NCBI RefSeq assembly: GCF_914484835.1
Contig: NZ_CAJZAR010000059.1
Coordinates: 1 to 64,000 of the forward strand
Reading direction: 5' to 3'
Length of the DNA stretch: 64,000 bases
Source of the DNA: Paraburkholderia tropica
GTDB lineage: Bacteria > Pseudomonadota > Gammaproteobacteria > Burkholderiales > Burkholderiaceae
The notes under the pieces are model-generated. The model was not told where the DNA came from. It searched no databases and saw only the letters and a list, made by a program, of their open reading frames with translations. The position numbers and the translations under genes are program-made. Positions 1 to 8,440 of this stretch are shown here, piece after piece (positions within the stretch are counted from its first letter, which is position 1; every line of letters starts with the position of its first letter).

Positions 1-20
1 GGGTGCCCCTATGTGATTCG

Positions 21-1226
21 TCAAGCGGTAGGGGCGGATTTTGGTTGGTAGAGGGTACCGTCGCGGAGCATGGCGAACAGCACGTCGCAGCGTCGTCGAG
101 CGAGCGCGATGAGCGCCTGATTGTGGCGCTTACCCTGCTGGACCTTGCGCGCGTAATAGTCCCTTGAGATTGGGTCGCGCAGGGCAGCGAAGGCCGAGAG
201 GAAGAGCGCTCTCTTAAGTACCTTGTTGCCCCGTCTGGACGGGTGTTCGCCACGGATGGACGAGCCCGAGCGTCGGGTCACCGGGGCGAGGCCGGCGTAG
301 GCGGCGAGATGCGCAGCCGACGCGAAGGCCTTGTGAGCGACTTCAGTGAGGAGTCTGGCGGCGGTCCTGACGCCGACTCCCGGCATGCTGGTCAGGACCG
401 GCCAAAGAGGGTGTGCGTGCACCAGGCGTTCAACTTCGCTGGCTACTTCCTCGCGTTGCTTGCGCAAGGACGCGAGCTGCTGGGCAAGACGAGGCATGAC
501 GATGGTTGCCGCCTGAGTGCCAGGCACGATTACAGCCTGTTCGCCGAGCGCCTGGGCGATTTCGGCAGCCAGGCTCTTGCCCATGCGAGGTGCGAGTTTA
601 GTAAGGCGATTTGCGAGTGTTTTTTCGCTAGTTGAGGCGAGCTCGGCGGGCGACGGATATCGCTCAAGCAGATCGAGCACGGCCGGATGGTCGAGGCGCG
701 GTCCCAGAACCCGTTCCAGCGCCGGATGGATCTGGGTGAGCAGGCCTCGAATGCGGTTGCTGGTCTGGGTAATTTGAGCGGCGAGATCGTCGTCGAAGCC
801 GCACAGCATGGTGAGTTCGGCGAGCGGTTCGTCAGCCAGTCGAAGTGAGCGCAGCGTATGCGGCATCGAGCGCGCGGCTTCTGCAATGATGGCGGCATCG
901 CGGGCGTCGGTCTTGGCTTCACCAGCGTGCAGGTCGGCGATGCGGCGCATAGCCAGACCCGGCAGATATGCGACCAGGACACCTTCATCACGGGCGACTG
1001 CCACGGGCAACGCGCCGATGGTGGCGGGCTGATCGACGACGAACAGGAGTTGGCCGTGTGTCTTGAGTTCAGTGATGAGGGCGCGCAGTTTGGCCTCATC
1101 GTTAGGCAGTGCCTTGTTGTACAGGCGCTTTCCGCTCCGATCGAGGGCGACCGCGTGATGGTGGCCTTTGCCAACGTCGACGCCGACGAATACGTCGACT
1201 GAGCTATGTTGTTGGTGTTCTTGCAT
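21..1226 (-). CDS. IS110-family transposase (RuvC-like plus serine domain)
   Basis: This 401-residue enzyme is an IS110-family DEDD recombinase. The N-terminal RuvC-like half shows VDVGK with the first acidic residue and the KTDARDA segment with two aspartates. The glutamate position is occupied by the Asp of VVDQPATIG, a variant common in actinobacterial members. The C-terminal Transposase_20 half shows MPGVG (a helix-hairpin-helix-like turn) and YAGLAPVTRRSGSS, which carries the serine expected to act as nucleophile. I chose the ATG at 1226 because it opens directly into the conserved domain; an in-frame ATG at 1304 would add 26 residues without similarity. The gene appears intact, so the element could be active. 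Confidence 0.9.
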   Translation of the reverse strand: MQEHQQHSSVDVFVGVDVGKGHHHAVALDRSGKRLYNKALPNDEAKLRALITELKTHGQLLFVVDQPATIGALPVAVARDEGVLVAYLPGLAMRRIADLHAGEAKTDARDAAIIAEAARSMPHTLRSLRLADEPLAELTMLCGFDDDLAAQITQTSNRIRGLLTQIHPALERVLGPRLDHPAVLDLLERYPSPAELASTSEKTLANRLTKLAPRMGKSLAAEIAQALGEQAVIVPGTQAATIVMPRLAQQLASLRKQREEVASEVERLVHAHPLWPVLTSMPGVGVRTAARLLTEVAHKAFASAAHLAAYAGLAPVTRRSGSSIRGEHPSRRGNKVLKRALFLSAFAALRDPISRDYYARKVQQGKRHNQALIALARRRCDVLFAMLRDGTLYQPKSAPTA

Positions 1227-1440
1227 CGAGGGCTTTGCAGGTTGAATGGTTTGGCCCGCAACATTGGTGGCAAGTCTCGGCATCCACGTTACGGACGGCC
1301 TCAACAGATCCTGGCCGAGCCCCTATTAGCGATCACCAGCCACCCACCAGGCCCGGTGACAACACCCCCCGGATCATGACTGCGACTGGGGGCGAGAATC
1401 ATGCCGGGCCTAGCTGGCCAAATCCTCGATTGTCGAGGAG
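1227..1440 (-). ncRNA. candidate IS110 bridge-RNA region
   Basis: IS110-group elements encode a roughly 180-nt guide (bridge) RNA in the non-coding end upstream of the recombinase. Here that stretch holds nested dyads. AGGCCCGG (1349-1356) pairs with CCGGGCCT (1404-1411), enclosing a C-run (1365-1370) opposite a G-run (1388-1392). A separate perfect hairpin, TCCTCGA-ttg-TCGAGGA, lies at 1423-1439. No convincing protein is encoded. The structure is visible; its identity as a bridge RNA, and its exact ends, are inference from position and family. Confidence 0.4.
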
Positions 1441-1725
1441 TGAAGATAGTAACGAGGGCGTCGCTGGGGCGTCGAAATTTGCCTTTGGCGATCCCGTCAA
1501 AACAACGAGGAACCCACAACAATCGCGCTCACCTTCTGCAACGCATCGAGGAATGGTTTTGTCCCGCGGCGACTTCGGCCTGAACACGGCCACGGATACG
1601 CCGACGCTCACCGTCGTCGCCATCCGCCACACCTTCTGACGTGAGATACACGCATCGCCGAGGCGCTCAGCACGCGCGCGGCGCTTCGCCGATAATGCTT
1701 CGTCGATCCATCGAGGAGTCCGCGC
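1441..1725. other. intergenic stretch between IS element and nitroreductase
   Basis: No gene is supported here. The far end of the IS110 element probably falls inside it. The only clear signal is the GAGGAG ribosome-binding site near 1713-1718 that serves the GTG start of the nitroreductase. Confidence 0.5.
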
Positions 1726-2397
1726 GTGAAGGTCAGCGAAGCCGTCAACAGCCGCAAATCGGTGCGTCAGTTCTTGCCCGATCCCGTCGATCCGCAGGTG
1801 ATTCGCGCCGTGCTCGCCGCCGCGTCGCGCGCGCCGTCCGGCGGCAATCTGCAGCCGTGGCACATCCACGTCGTGGGTGGCGAGCGGCTCGCGGCGTTCA
1901 AGTCGATCATGGCCGTGCGTATCGCCGAAGCGCCCGAGGGCGAGCGCGGCGAGTACGACGTCTATCCGCGCGAACTCACGCCGCCGTATCGCGACCGGCG
2001 TTATCAGGTGGGCGAAGATCTCTATCGCAGCATCGGCATCGCACGCGACGACCGGCCAGGCAGGCTGCGTCAGTTCGCGCGCAATTTCGCGTTCTTCGAC
2101 GCGCCGCTCGCGCTCTTTTGCAGCGTCGACCGGCAGATGGGGCCGCCGCAATGGTCCGATCTTGGCATGTTCCTGCAGACGGTCATGCTCCTGCTGCGCG
2201 AAGCCGGCCTGCATAGCTGCGCGCAGGAATGCTGGGCGCGCTATGCGCGGACGGTCGGCGACTTTCTCGCGCTGCCGGATGAGCGCATGCTGTTTAGCGG
2301 CATGGCGATCGGCCATGAGGATGTCGCGGCGCCGATCAACCAGTGGCGCTCGGCGCGCGTGCCGCTCGACGCGTTCGTCCAGTTCGACGGCATCTGA
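1726..2397 (+). CDS. nitroreductase-family FMN oxidoreductase
   Basis: A 223-residue nitroreductase-fold protein, a typical length for the family, which uses FMN and NAD(P)H to reduce nitroaromatics, quinones or related substrates in the cytoplasm. The N-terminus has the RKSVRQF phosphate-contacting motif and the SGGNLQPW flavin-binding segment; a conserved GMAIGHED stretch precedes the C-terminus. The start is the GTG at 1726, which has a GAGGAG Shine-Dalgarno seven bases upstream and begins directly with the family N-terminus. It stands alone between the IS element and the convergent HIT gene. The physiological substrate cannot be told from sequence. Confidence 0.88.
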   Translation: MKVSEAVNSRKSVRQFLPDPVDPQVIRAVLAAASRAPSGGNLQPWHIHVVGGERLAAFKSIMAVRIAEAPEGERGEYDVYPRELTPPYRDRRYQVGEDLYRSIGIARDDRPGRLRQFARNFAFFDAPLALFCSVDRQMGPPQWSDLGMFLQTVMLLLREAGLHSCAQECWARYARTVGDFLALPDERMLFSGMAIGHEDVAAPINQWRSARVPLDAFVQFDGI

Positions 2398-2446
2398 ACG
2401 TCGCGAATCACCGCGCAATACCGCGATTTAAGCTATTTGAAAGCTG

Positions 2447-2469
2447 ATTGCGTCACGGCGTGACGCAAT
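2447..2469. terminator. perfect 23-nt palindrome between convergent genes
   Basis: The arm ATTGCGTCACG is followed by a central G and its exact reverse complement. As RNA it makes a ten-pair hairpin with a three-base loop, followed on the plus strand by GCCTGTTTT. It sits between the nitroreductase (plus) and HIT (minus) stop codons, so a shared terminator is the likely role. A protein-binding dyad is the alternative. Confidence 0.5.
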
Positions 2470-2505
2470 GCCTGTTTTCGGTGCGTCAGGGCGCGGATGA
2501 TGCGA

Positions 2506-2922
2506 TCAAAGCGCCGCGCGGATGCGTTCGGCGACCGCTTCCAGTTGCGCCTTGTCGGCCATGTCGCGCGCGTGCATGCGCAGTTCTTCGCCGTTGCGGC
2601 GCGGAATCAGGTGGAAATGTACGTGCGGTACGGTCTGGCCGGCGGCCGCGCCGTTGAATTGCGCGATCATCAAACCGTCGGGCGTGAGCGCCTTGCGCAG
2701 CGCCGCGGCGAGCGTGTGCACCATCGCCATCGCCGCGTTCAGCGCCTCGGGCGACAGCTCGTAAATCTCTTCCGCGCCTTCCTTCGGCAGCACCAGCACG
2801 TGGCCTTCCGATTGCGGCATCACGTCCATGATCGCGACGGCGGCGTCGTTTTCGGCCAGTTTGATGGAGGGAATTTCGCCGCGCAGCAGCTTCGCGAAGA
2901 TGTTGTTGGTGTCGTATGCCAT
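2506..2922 (-). CDS. HIT-family (histidine triad) nucleotide-binding protein
   Basis: This 138-residue cytoplasmic protein belongs to the histidine triad superfamily, whose members hydrolyse nucleoside phosphoramidates, AMP-lysine or dinucleotides. The signature HVHFHLIP (His-x-His-x-His) is near residue 100, preceded by the conserved GHVLVLPKE strand at about residue 40. The ATG at 2922 gives the usual family N-terminus (NIFAKLLRGEIP); the open frame extends further upstream but those residues have no family similarity. It is a single-gene unit convergent with the nitroreductase. The exact substrate is unknown. Confidence 0.92.
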   Translation of the reverse strand: MAYDTNNIFAKLLRGEIPSIKLAENDAAVAIMDVMPQSEGHVLVLPKEGAEEIYELSPEALNAAMAMVHTLAAALRKALTPDGLMIAQFNGAAAGQTVPHVHFHLIPRRNGEELRMHARDMADKAQLEAVAERIRAAL

Positions 2923-3210
2923 GGGTTTTCCTCGGGTTTTCTTCGAACGTCTCGTGCGAGCGCGCCGCAGCCGCGCCCGTTTCTCCGGGCCGATCTCGTG
3001 GCCGATGCCGCAGCCGATCTCGCGCCCCAGCCGCCGATTATCGCCTGGCCGACGCCCGAAAGCGGGCTGTCCGCGTCCCTGCACTTTTTTTGAAGCGGGT
3101 GCATCATAGAGGTTCTCGCAGCGAGCGCGACGACGAAGTCTTGATAGCAACCTCTTGCATGTGGCCGGAGTGAGGCGCAGGGCGCCGGTTCCGGTCTTGA
3201 CGGAGCACGT

Positions 3211-4389
3211 ATGGCAACGACCGATCTCGAAGCAGCCCAACCCGCCCGCGAGGCAACGGGTTCGGGGGCCTGGCGATTTACCGCCCAACTCCTGGCGCGC
3301 GCCGACGTCAAGTTCAACGGCACGCGGCCGTGGGACATGCGCATACACGATCCGCAGGTGCCCGAGCGCGTGCTGGCGCTCGGCAATCTCGGCCTCGGTG
3401 AAGCCTATATGGACGGCCAGTGGGATTGCGAGCAGCTCGACGAATTCTTCTCGCATGTGTTGCGCGCGCATCTAGACGACCAGATCGATCCCGCTCGTCT
3501 CGTCTTTCACGCGCTCAGGGCGCGCCTCATGAACCGCCAGACCGCGCGCCGCGCGTGGAAGGTCGGTCAGCAGCACTACGATATCGGCAATGCGTTTTAC
3601 GAGGCCATGCTCGACAAGCGCATGACCTACACTTGCGGTTACTGGCAGGGCGGCGCGAAGACCCTCGATGAAGCGCAGGAAGCCAAGCTCGACATGATTT
3701 GCCGGAAGCTCGGCCTGCAACCGGGCATGCGTCTGCTCGACATCGGCTGCGGCTGGGGCAGTCTCATGAAGTTCGCGGCCGAGCACTACGGTGTCTCGTG
3801 CGTGGGCGTGACCATTTCGAAGGAGCAGGCCGCGCTGGGTGCAGCCAGTTGCGAAGGGCTGCCGGTGGAGTTCCGGTTGCAGGACTATCGCCTGCTCGAC
3901 GAGAAGTTCGATCGTGTCGCCAGCGTGGGCATGTTCGAGCACGTCGGGCCGAAAAACTACCGCACGTATATGGAAGTCGCGCATCGCTGTCTCGACAGCG
4001 AAGGGCTGTTCCTGCTGCACACGATCGGCAAGAATCGTCGCGACACTACGCCCGATCCGTGGATCGACAGATACATTTTCCCCAACGGCGAATTGCCGAC
4101 CATCGGTCAGATCGCCGATGCCTCGGGCGGCTTGTTCGTCACCGAGGACCTGCACAATTTCGGCGCCGATTACGACCGCACGCTGATGGCGTGGCACGCG
4201 AATTTCGAAGCCGCGTGGCCGCGTTTCGAAGCCGAAATGGGCCAGCGCTTCTATCGCATGTGGCGTTACTATCTGCTGTCGTGCGCGGGTGCGTTCCGCG
4301 CGCGCGATATTCAACTCTGGCAGTTCGTGCTGTCGCGCAATGGTCGGATGGGCGGTTACGCGCGCCCCGAATTGCCGACGGCGGAGTAA
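3211..4389 (+). CDS. cfa: cyclopropane-fatty-acyl-phospholipid synthase
   Basis: This SAM-dependent enzyme adds a methylene bridge to unsaturated acyl chains of membrane phospholipids, usually on entry to stationary phase or under acid stress. The 392-residue length matches the family. Visible motifs are HYDIGNAFYEAML, the YTCGYW segment with Cys142 (equivalent to E. coli Cys139), the SAM-binding LLDIGCGWGSL at about 175-185, and EHVGPKNY with the conserved Glu and His. The start at 3211 has a GGAG Shine-Dalgarno. A strong rho-independent terminator follows 12 bases after the stop codon, so the gene ends its own transcript. Confidence 0.95.
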   Translation: MATTDLEAAQPAREATGSGAWRFTAQLLARADVKFNGTRPWDMRIHDPQVPERVLALGNLGLGEAYMDGQWDCEQLDEFFSHVLRAHLDDQIDPARLVFHALRARLMNRQTARRAWKVGQQHYDIGNAFYEAMLDKRMTYTCGYWQGGAKTLDEAQEAKLDMICRKLGLQPGMRLLDIGCGWGSLMKFAAEHYGVSCVGVTISKEQAALGAASCEGLPVEFRLQDYRLLDEKFDRVASVGMFEHVGPKNYRTYMEVAHRCLDSEGLFLLHTIGKNRRDTTPDPWIDRYIFPNGELPTIGQIADASGGLFVTEDLHNFGADYDRTLMAWHANFEAAWPRFEAEMGQRFYRMWRYYLLSCAGAFRARDIQLWQFVLSRNGRMGGYARPELPTAE

Positions 4390-4401
4390 TCCGCTACGTG
4401 T

Positions 4402-4430
4402 GAAAAAGGCCTTGTTTCAAGGCCTTTTTC
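4402..4430 (+). terminator. rho-independent terminator after cfa
   Basis: A perfect 13-pair hairpin: GAAAAAGGCCTTG, loop TTT, CAAGGCCTTTTTC. Because the stem ends in A-run/T-run on both sides, it can work in both directions, ending cfa on plus and crcB on minus. Confidence 0.88.
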
Positions 4431-4450
4431 GAATGCAGTCGTTTGAAAGC

Positions 4451-4485
4451 AAACCGCATGCGCCAATGGCGAGGCGGTTTTTTTA
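4451..4485 (+). terminator. second terminator hairpin after cfa
   Basis: AAACCGC (4451-4457) pairs with GCGGTTT (4474-4480) and a T-run follows. It lies between cfa and the convergent crcB stop codon and backs up the first hairpin. Confidence 0.65.
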
Positions 4486-4507
4486 TTCGTCTGAGCGCTT
4501 ACCGGAT

Positions 4508-4888
4508 TTAACGCATGACAGCGGCGACCGTTGCGATGCCGAGTATCGTCATCAGCACCGAGGCGCACACATGAATGACGATCTCGCCCGCCGCCCAGCC
4601 GAAGCGACCTTCCTGAAGATGCGCGACGACTTCGGCGGAGAAGGTCGAAAACGTCGAGAGGCCGCCCATGCAGCCGGTGATGACGAACAGGCGCCATTGC
4701 GGCGAAACCTCGGGCAGACGCATGAACGCCGCGACCGCCACGCCGATCACGTAACCGGCGATCACGTTGGACGCGAGCGTGCCGAGCGGCAGCGAGGGAA
4801 AGAGCGCGTTCAGCCGCAGGCCGAGCACCCAGCGCAGCAGCGAACCGAGCGCGCCGCCGATGCCGACGGCGAGTATGGACAGATACAT
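4508..4888 (-). CDS. crcB: fluoride efflux channel CrcB/FluC
   Basis: A 126-residue inner-membrane protein with four hydrophobic segments, the length and topology of the dual-topology fluoride channels that expel fluoride from the cytoplasm. The N-terminal GGALGSLLRW and the pore signature GCMGGLSTFSTFS, which holds the Phe and polar residues lining the pore, are both present. The ATG at 4888 is the family start. It lies 113 bases downstream of an SDR gene on the same strand and has a possible promoter of its own. I see no fluoride riboswitch in its leader. Confidence 0.93.
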   Translation of the reverse strand: MYLSILAVGIGGALGSLLRWVLGLRLNALFPSLPLGTLASNVIAGYVIGVAVAAFMRLPEVSPQWRLFVITGCMGGLSTFSTFSAEVVAHLQEGRFGWAAGEIVIHVCASVLMTILGIATVAAVMR

Positions 4889-4957
4889 GTCAGGGGTCGT
4901 GGTGAGCGCATTGAACGGCGCGCACGGCGTAGCGGCGCGCTCCGGCCTGGACCCCAA

Positions 4958-4963
4958 AGTGTA
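4958..4963 (-). promoter_or_regulatory. possible -10 element for crcB
   Basis: On the minus strand this reads TACACT in the context GCTACACT, about 70 bases upstream of the crcB start. Similar GCTAGAAT and GCTAGACT boxes occur ahead of other genes in this window. No good -35 is visible. Confidence 0.3.
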
Positions 4964-5001
4964 GCAGCGCGGCTCTGCCCCCGTGCGCGCCGTGTGCCGC
5001 G

Positions 5002-5760
5002 TCAGACGAGCCCGCCGTTGGCACGCAGCGTCTGACCGTCGACCCAGCCGCTGTCCGGGCCCGCGAGAAACGACACGACCGAGGCGATGTCCTCGGGTTG
5101 GCCGAGGCGTTCGAGCGGCGGCATGCTCGCGAAATGGCGAATCTGTTCCTCGGTCTTGCCTTCGAGAAAGAGGGCGGTGGCGACCGGCCCTGGCGCGACC
5201 GCGTTCACCGTGATGCCGCGTCCGCGCAGTTCCTTCGCGAACACGCGCGTGAGCGCTTCGACCGCGCCCTTGGTGGCGTTGTAGATGCCGTAGCCGGGCA
5301 GATTGAGCGCGAGCGCCGTGGTCGAAAAGTTGATGACGCGTCCGCCGTTCGCGAGCTTCGCGGCGGCTTCGCGCATCGTGTTCAGCGTGCCGCGCACGTT
5401 GATGTCGAACATTTCGTCGTAGAGTGCGTCGGTCGAATCGGCGAGCGTGGCGATCTTCATCACGCCCGCATTGTTGACGAGCACCGTGGGCTGGCCGAGT
5501 TGCGCGAGTGTCGTCTCGAACAGCGCGCGCACTTCGTCGGCCTTCGCGATATTGGCTTTCACGGCGATCGCGCGGCCGCCCGCCGCCGTGATCGACGCGA
5601 CCAGGGCGTCGGCTTCGCGTGCGCTCGACGCATAGTTGACGACCACCGCATGGCCGTCGCGAGCCAGCCGCGCGGCCACGGCGGCGCCAATACCGCGCGA
5701 CGCGCCGGTGACGATGGCCACGCCGCGCGCGGTGGTGGAGTTTGTGGTTGCGGTGTTCAT
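5002..5760 (-). CDS. SDR-family oxidoreductase (FabG-like)
   Basis: A 252-residue classical short-chain dehydrogenase, probably NADP(H)-dependent, of the 3-oxoacyl-ACP-reductase-like branch. It shows the cofactor motif TGASRGIG (about residues 19-26), the structural NNAG, the catalytic YNATK (Tyr-x-x-x-Lys) and a C-terminal GQTLRANGG. Counting back 13 residues from the catalytic Tyr gives Thr rather than the usual Ser, with a Ser immediately before it. A GGAG Shine-Dalgarno precedes the ATG at 5760. It is transcribed towards crcB. The substrate cannot be inferred from context. Confidence 0.88.
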   Translation of the reverse strand: MNTATTNSTTARGVAIVTGASRGIGAAVAARLARDGHAVVVNYASSAREADALVASITAAGGRAIAVKANIAKADEVRALFETTLAQLGQPTVLVNNAGVMKIATLADSTDALYDEMFDINVRGTLNTMREAAAKLANGGRVINFSTTALALNLPGYGIYNATKGAVEALTRVFAKELRGRGITVNAVAPGPVATALFLEGKTEEQIRHFASMPPLERLGQPEDIASVVSFLAGPDSGWVDGQTLRANGGLV

Positions 5761-5941
5761 GCTCGATCTCCGTTCGATGGGTGTCCGCCGCAGCGGGAAT
5801 GGAGTCGATCATGCGGGAATTCGCGCCGCCGGTCATTGCGCGGCGGCGGGTTTCATCATTCCATTTCGATTAACAATCGAGCGGGCGCGCGAGAAGGTTA
5901 GTGAACATTGAATCTGCCTGCACACGCGCCCGCATCGAAGT

Positions 5942-7420
5942 TCAGTACGCGATGCAGACCGATTTCGTCTCGGTGTACGCGTCGATGATCGCGCGGCCAT
6001 GTTCGCGGCCGATGCCCGACGACTTGAAGCCGCCGAACGGCAGCGCCGGGTCGACCATGTTGTGCGTATTTACCCAGACCGTGCCCGCCTGCACGCCATC
6101 GACCACTCGCAGCGCGCGATCGAGCTGATTGGTCCACACGCTCGCGCCTAATCCGTACTCCGAAGCATTGGCGGCCGCGATCGCTTCCTCGACGTCGTCA
6201 TACGGCATCGCCACGAGCACGGGGCCGAACACTTCTTCGCGCACGACCGTGAGCGGCCGGTTGCCGGCGTTCGCGATCACGGTCGGCTCGACGAAGAAGC
6301 CCGCGCGCTGACCATCGCCGCCGCCCGCGAGAATCTCACCGCCTTCCGCGCGGCCCTGCGCGATCATGCCCGCCACCTTGTCGCGATGGCGCGCGGACAC
6401 GAGTGGCCCCATCTGCGTGGCCGCATCGAAACCGGAACCGAGCACCGTATTGCGCGCGACGGCCGCGATACCGCCGACGATCTCATCGAAGCGCGCACGC
6501 GGCACATAAAGGCGCGAGCCTGCCGTGCAGACCTGACCGTGATTGAAAAAGATCGCGCCCGCCGCGCCTTCGATCGCGCGTTGCGGATCGCAGTCGTCGA
6601 GCACGATCACGGGGCTCTTGCCGCCGAGTTCGAGCGAGACGCGCTTCAGATCGCTCGCGCACTGCTTGCCGATGAGGCGGCCCACTTCGGTCGAGCCGGT
6701 GAACGTGACCTTGTCCACTTGCGGATGACGCACGAGCGCCGCGCCCGCCGTCTCGCCCTGGCCCGTGACGACGTTGAACACGCCCGGCGGAAAGCCCGCT
6801 TCGTGCGCGAGTTCGGCGAGGCGGATCGCGGTGAGCGGTGTTTCCTCGGCCGGTTTGAGCACGACGGTGCAGCCGCAGGCGAGCGCGGGCGCGATCTTCC
6901 ACACGGCCATCAGCAGCGGAAAATTCCACGGCACGATCGCGGCGACTACGCCGGCCGGCACGCGCCGCGTGGACGCGTTGTAGCGCACGCCCGGCGGAAA
7001 CGCGAGCGAGAGATCGACGGTGCTGCCTTCGATCTTGGTCGCCCAGCCCGCCATGTAACGCAGCCATTGCACGCTCCCGCCCACTTCGAGCATTTTCGAA
7101 AAGCCGAGCAACTTGCCTTGATTGAGCGTTTCGAGCGCGGCGAGTTCGTCGCCATTTTGCTCGACGAGATCGGCGAGCTTGAGCAGCAGACGCTCGCGCG
7201 CGGCGGGCGGTAGACGTCGCCATGTATCGGCTTCGAAGGCGCGGCGCGCGGCGCCGACTGCTGCGTCGATGTCGGCATCGCTGGCGTCGGGCACCTGCGC
7301 GATTTCATTGCCGCTGGCCGGGTTGAAAACGGCTAAGCTGCGGCCGTTGCCGCTCTCGACGAAGCGTCCGTCGACGAACATCTGCGTACGGATCGTGTGC
7401 GTGAAATCCTGGCGGTCCAT
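5942..7420 (-). CDS. aldehyde dehydrogenase, phenylacetaldehyde dehydrogenase-like
   Basis: A 492-residue NAD(P)-dependent aldehyde dehydrogenase. Key residues are PWNFPLL (163-170), the FTGSTEVG cofactor loop (240-247), catalytic Glu264 in LELGGKSP and nucleophile Cys298 in FNHGQVC. Its position two genes downstream of a copper amine oxidase, in the same orientation, indicates that it oxidises the aldehyde the oxidase releases. With phenylethylamine this would be phenylacetaldehyde to phenylacetate, as E. coli FeaB does. The gap to the preceding membrane protein is 26 bases, which supports an operon. The aromatic substrate is inferred from family resemblance; an aliphatic or indole aldehyde is also possible. 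Confidence 0.88.
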   Translation of the reverse strand: MDRQDFTHTIRTQMFVDGRFVESGNGRSLAVFNPASGNEIAQVPDASDADIDAAVGAARRAFEADTWRRLPPAARERLLLKLADLVEQNGDELAALETLNQGKLLGFSKMLEVGGSVQWLRYMAGWATKIEGSTVDLSLAFPPGVRYNASTRRVPAGVVAAIVPWNFPLLMAVWKIAPALACGCTVVLKPAEETPLTAIRLAELAHEAGFPPGVFNVVTGQGETAGAALVRHPQVDKVTFTGSTEVGRLIGKQCASDLKRVSLELGGKSPVIVLDDCDPQRAIEGAAGAIFFNHGQVCTAGSRLYVPRARFDEIVGGIAAVARNTVLGSGFDAATQMGPLVSARHRDKVAGMIAQGRAEGGEILAGGGDGQRAGFFVEPTVIANAGNRPLTVVREEVFGPVLVAMPYDDVEEAIAAANASEYGLGASVWTNQLDRALRVVDGVQAGTVWVNTHNMVDPALPFGGFKSSGIGREHGRAIIDAYTETKSVCIAY

Positions 7421-7446
7421 CTTGTCTCCTTGATTCGTTGATGGGT

Positions 7447-8433
7447 TCAGCGAAGTTCGATTGCGCCGCGTGTGGCGAGCGCGGATGGCGTGACGTAATG
7501 CGTGCTGGCGTCGCGACGGTTGGCGAGTGCATACGCACAGGCGAGGTTGAGCGTGGCGCCGAGCAGATAGAGCGTGTAGAAGCCCTGGCTAAAACCCCAG
7601 GAGGTGGTGGCGAGTGCGGCGCCCGCAAGCATGCCGCCGTGATGAACGACGCCAGGACAGCCCGCGTGCGCGGCGCGTTGTAGACGCGACGAGCGGATCA
7701 GCGCGGGCAGCGTGAGCGCGTCGAGCAGCGCGAAGGCTGGCGCCGCGAAGTTCGCCCAGGCCGAAGACGCGTCGAGCGTGAGCGCGGCGAGCAACAGGCC
7801 GCGCAAGACAAAGAGCGCAAGCAGCGCATGCCGATGATCGACGCGATCCGCGATCCAACCCATCGCGATGACGATGCCGAGCGAAGCGGCTGCATGCGAA
7901 AGCGAAAACGGCCCGGCGGCGCAGATCGAAAAGAGTTGAAAGCGGGCGAGTACGCCGCTCGATAAACCGGCGAGCAGGGCGGCGGCGAGCATGGGCGCAT
8001 TGCCGCCCAACGCGATAGTCAAATCACGGCGTTCAATTGAACGATTGGGAATCCTTTGCAAATGCTGCGCTCGCAAATCATTCCACGCTGGAATCAGCGT
8101 CGCGACGCCTATCAAAACCAGCATCGCGGCAAACGCGATCGAGATGGCATTCGCTTGCGCCGACGCCGCGCTCATCGCGATCATCGTCGTGATGAGCGCG
8201 GCGGCGATGGGCGTGACCGGTCGCGATGCGAATCGCCGTGCAAGCACCGAAGGCAGCAAGGCCATGGCCGCGAGCGCAAGTGCGCTGGCGGCGAGCGCGC
8301 CGACATGCGCGCCCGCGTGCATCGCCATCACCATCACGCCCGCCGCCAACGAGGCCGCGCCGCCCGTCACCGCGCACCATGCGCACGCGTCGGCGAGTGT
8401 GCCGCGAACGCTCGTGAATGAGAGACGGCGCAT
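7447..8433 (-). CDS. MFS-like integral membrane protein in amine oxidase operon
   Basis: A 328-residue, Ala- and Leu-rich protein with roughly nine or ten hydrophobic segments. The loop GWIADRVDHRHALLALF resembles the MFS inter-helix motif, so it is probably a shortened or divergent major facilitator. It begins 7 bases after the amine oxidase stop and ends 26 bases before the aldehyde dehydrogenase, so the three genes are very likely co-transcribed. A role in amine uptake, or in export of a product such as a toxic aldehyde or acid, is inference from position only. Canonical MFS proteins are about 400 residues with 12 helices. Confidence 0.7.
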   Translation of the reverse strand: MRRLSFTSVRGTLADACAWCAVTGGAASLAAGVMVMAMHAGAHVGALAASALALAAMALLPSVLARRFASRPVTPIAAALITTMIAMSAASAQANAISIAFAAMLVLIGVATLIPAWNDLRAQHLQRIPNRSIERRDLTIALGGNAPMLAAALLAGLSSGVLARFQLFSICAAGPFSLSHAAASLGIVIAMGWIADRVDHRHALLALFVLRGLLLAALTLDASSAWANFAAPAFALLDALTLPALIRSSRLQRAAHAGCPGVVHHGGMLAGAALATTSWGFSQGFYTLYLLGATLNLACAYALANRRDASTHYVTPSALATRGAIELR

Positions 8434-8440
8434 GGCTCGC

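Larger units (their letters stand above)
1..1640 (-). mobile_element. IS110-family insertion sequence (ends approximate)
   Basis: The element consists of a minus-strand recombinase gene (21-1226) and a non-coding stretch upstream of it (about 1227-1450). Family members usually lack terminal inverted repeats and make no clear target duplication, so the boundaries cannot be read from sequence alone. The short 3' side (1-20) suggests the element continues past the window edge. On the other side the end must lie between the structured non-coding region and the nitroreductase gene at 1726. Coordinates are therefore an outer bracket. Confidence 0.55.

Noticed and set aside
4889..5001. Possible fluoride riboswitch upstream of crcB
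   Set aside because: The leader lacks the conserved GGNGATGG and pseudoknot elements of the crcB motif, so no riboswitch is called.
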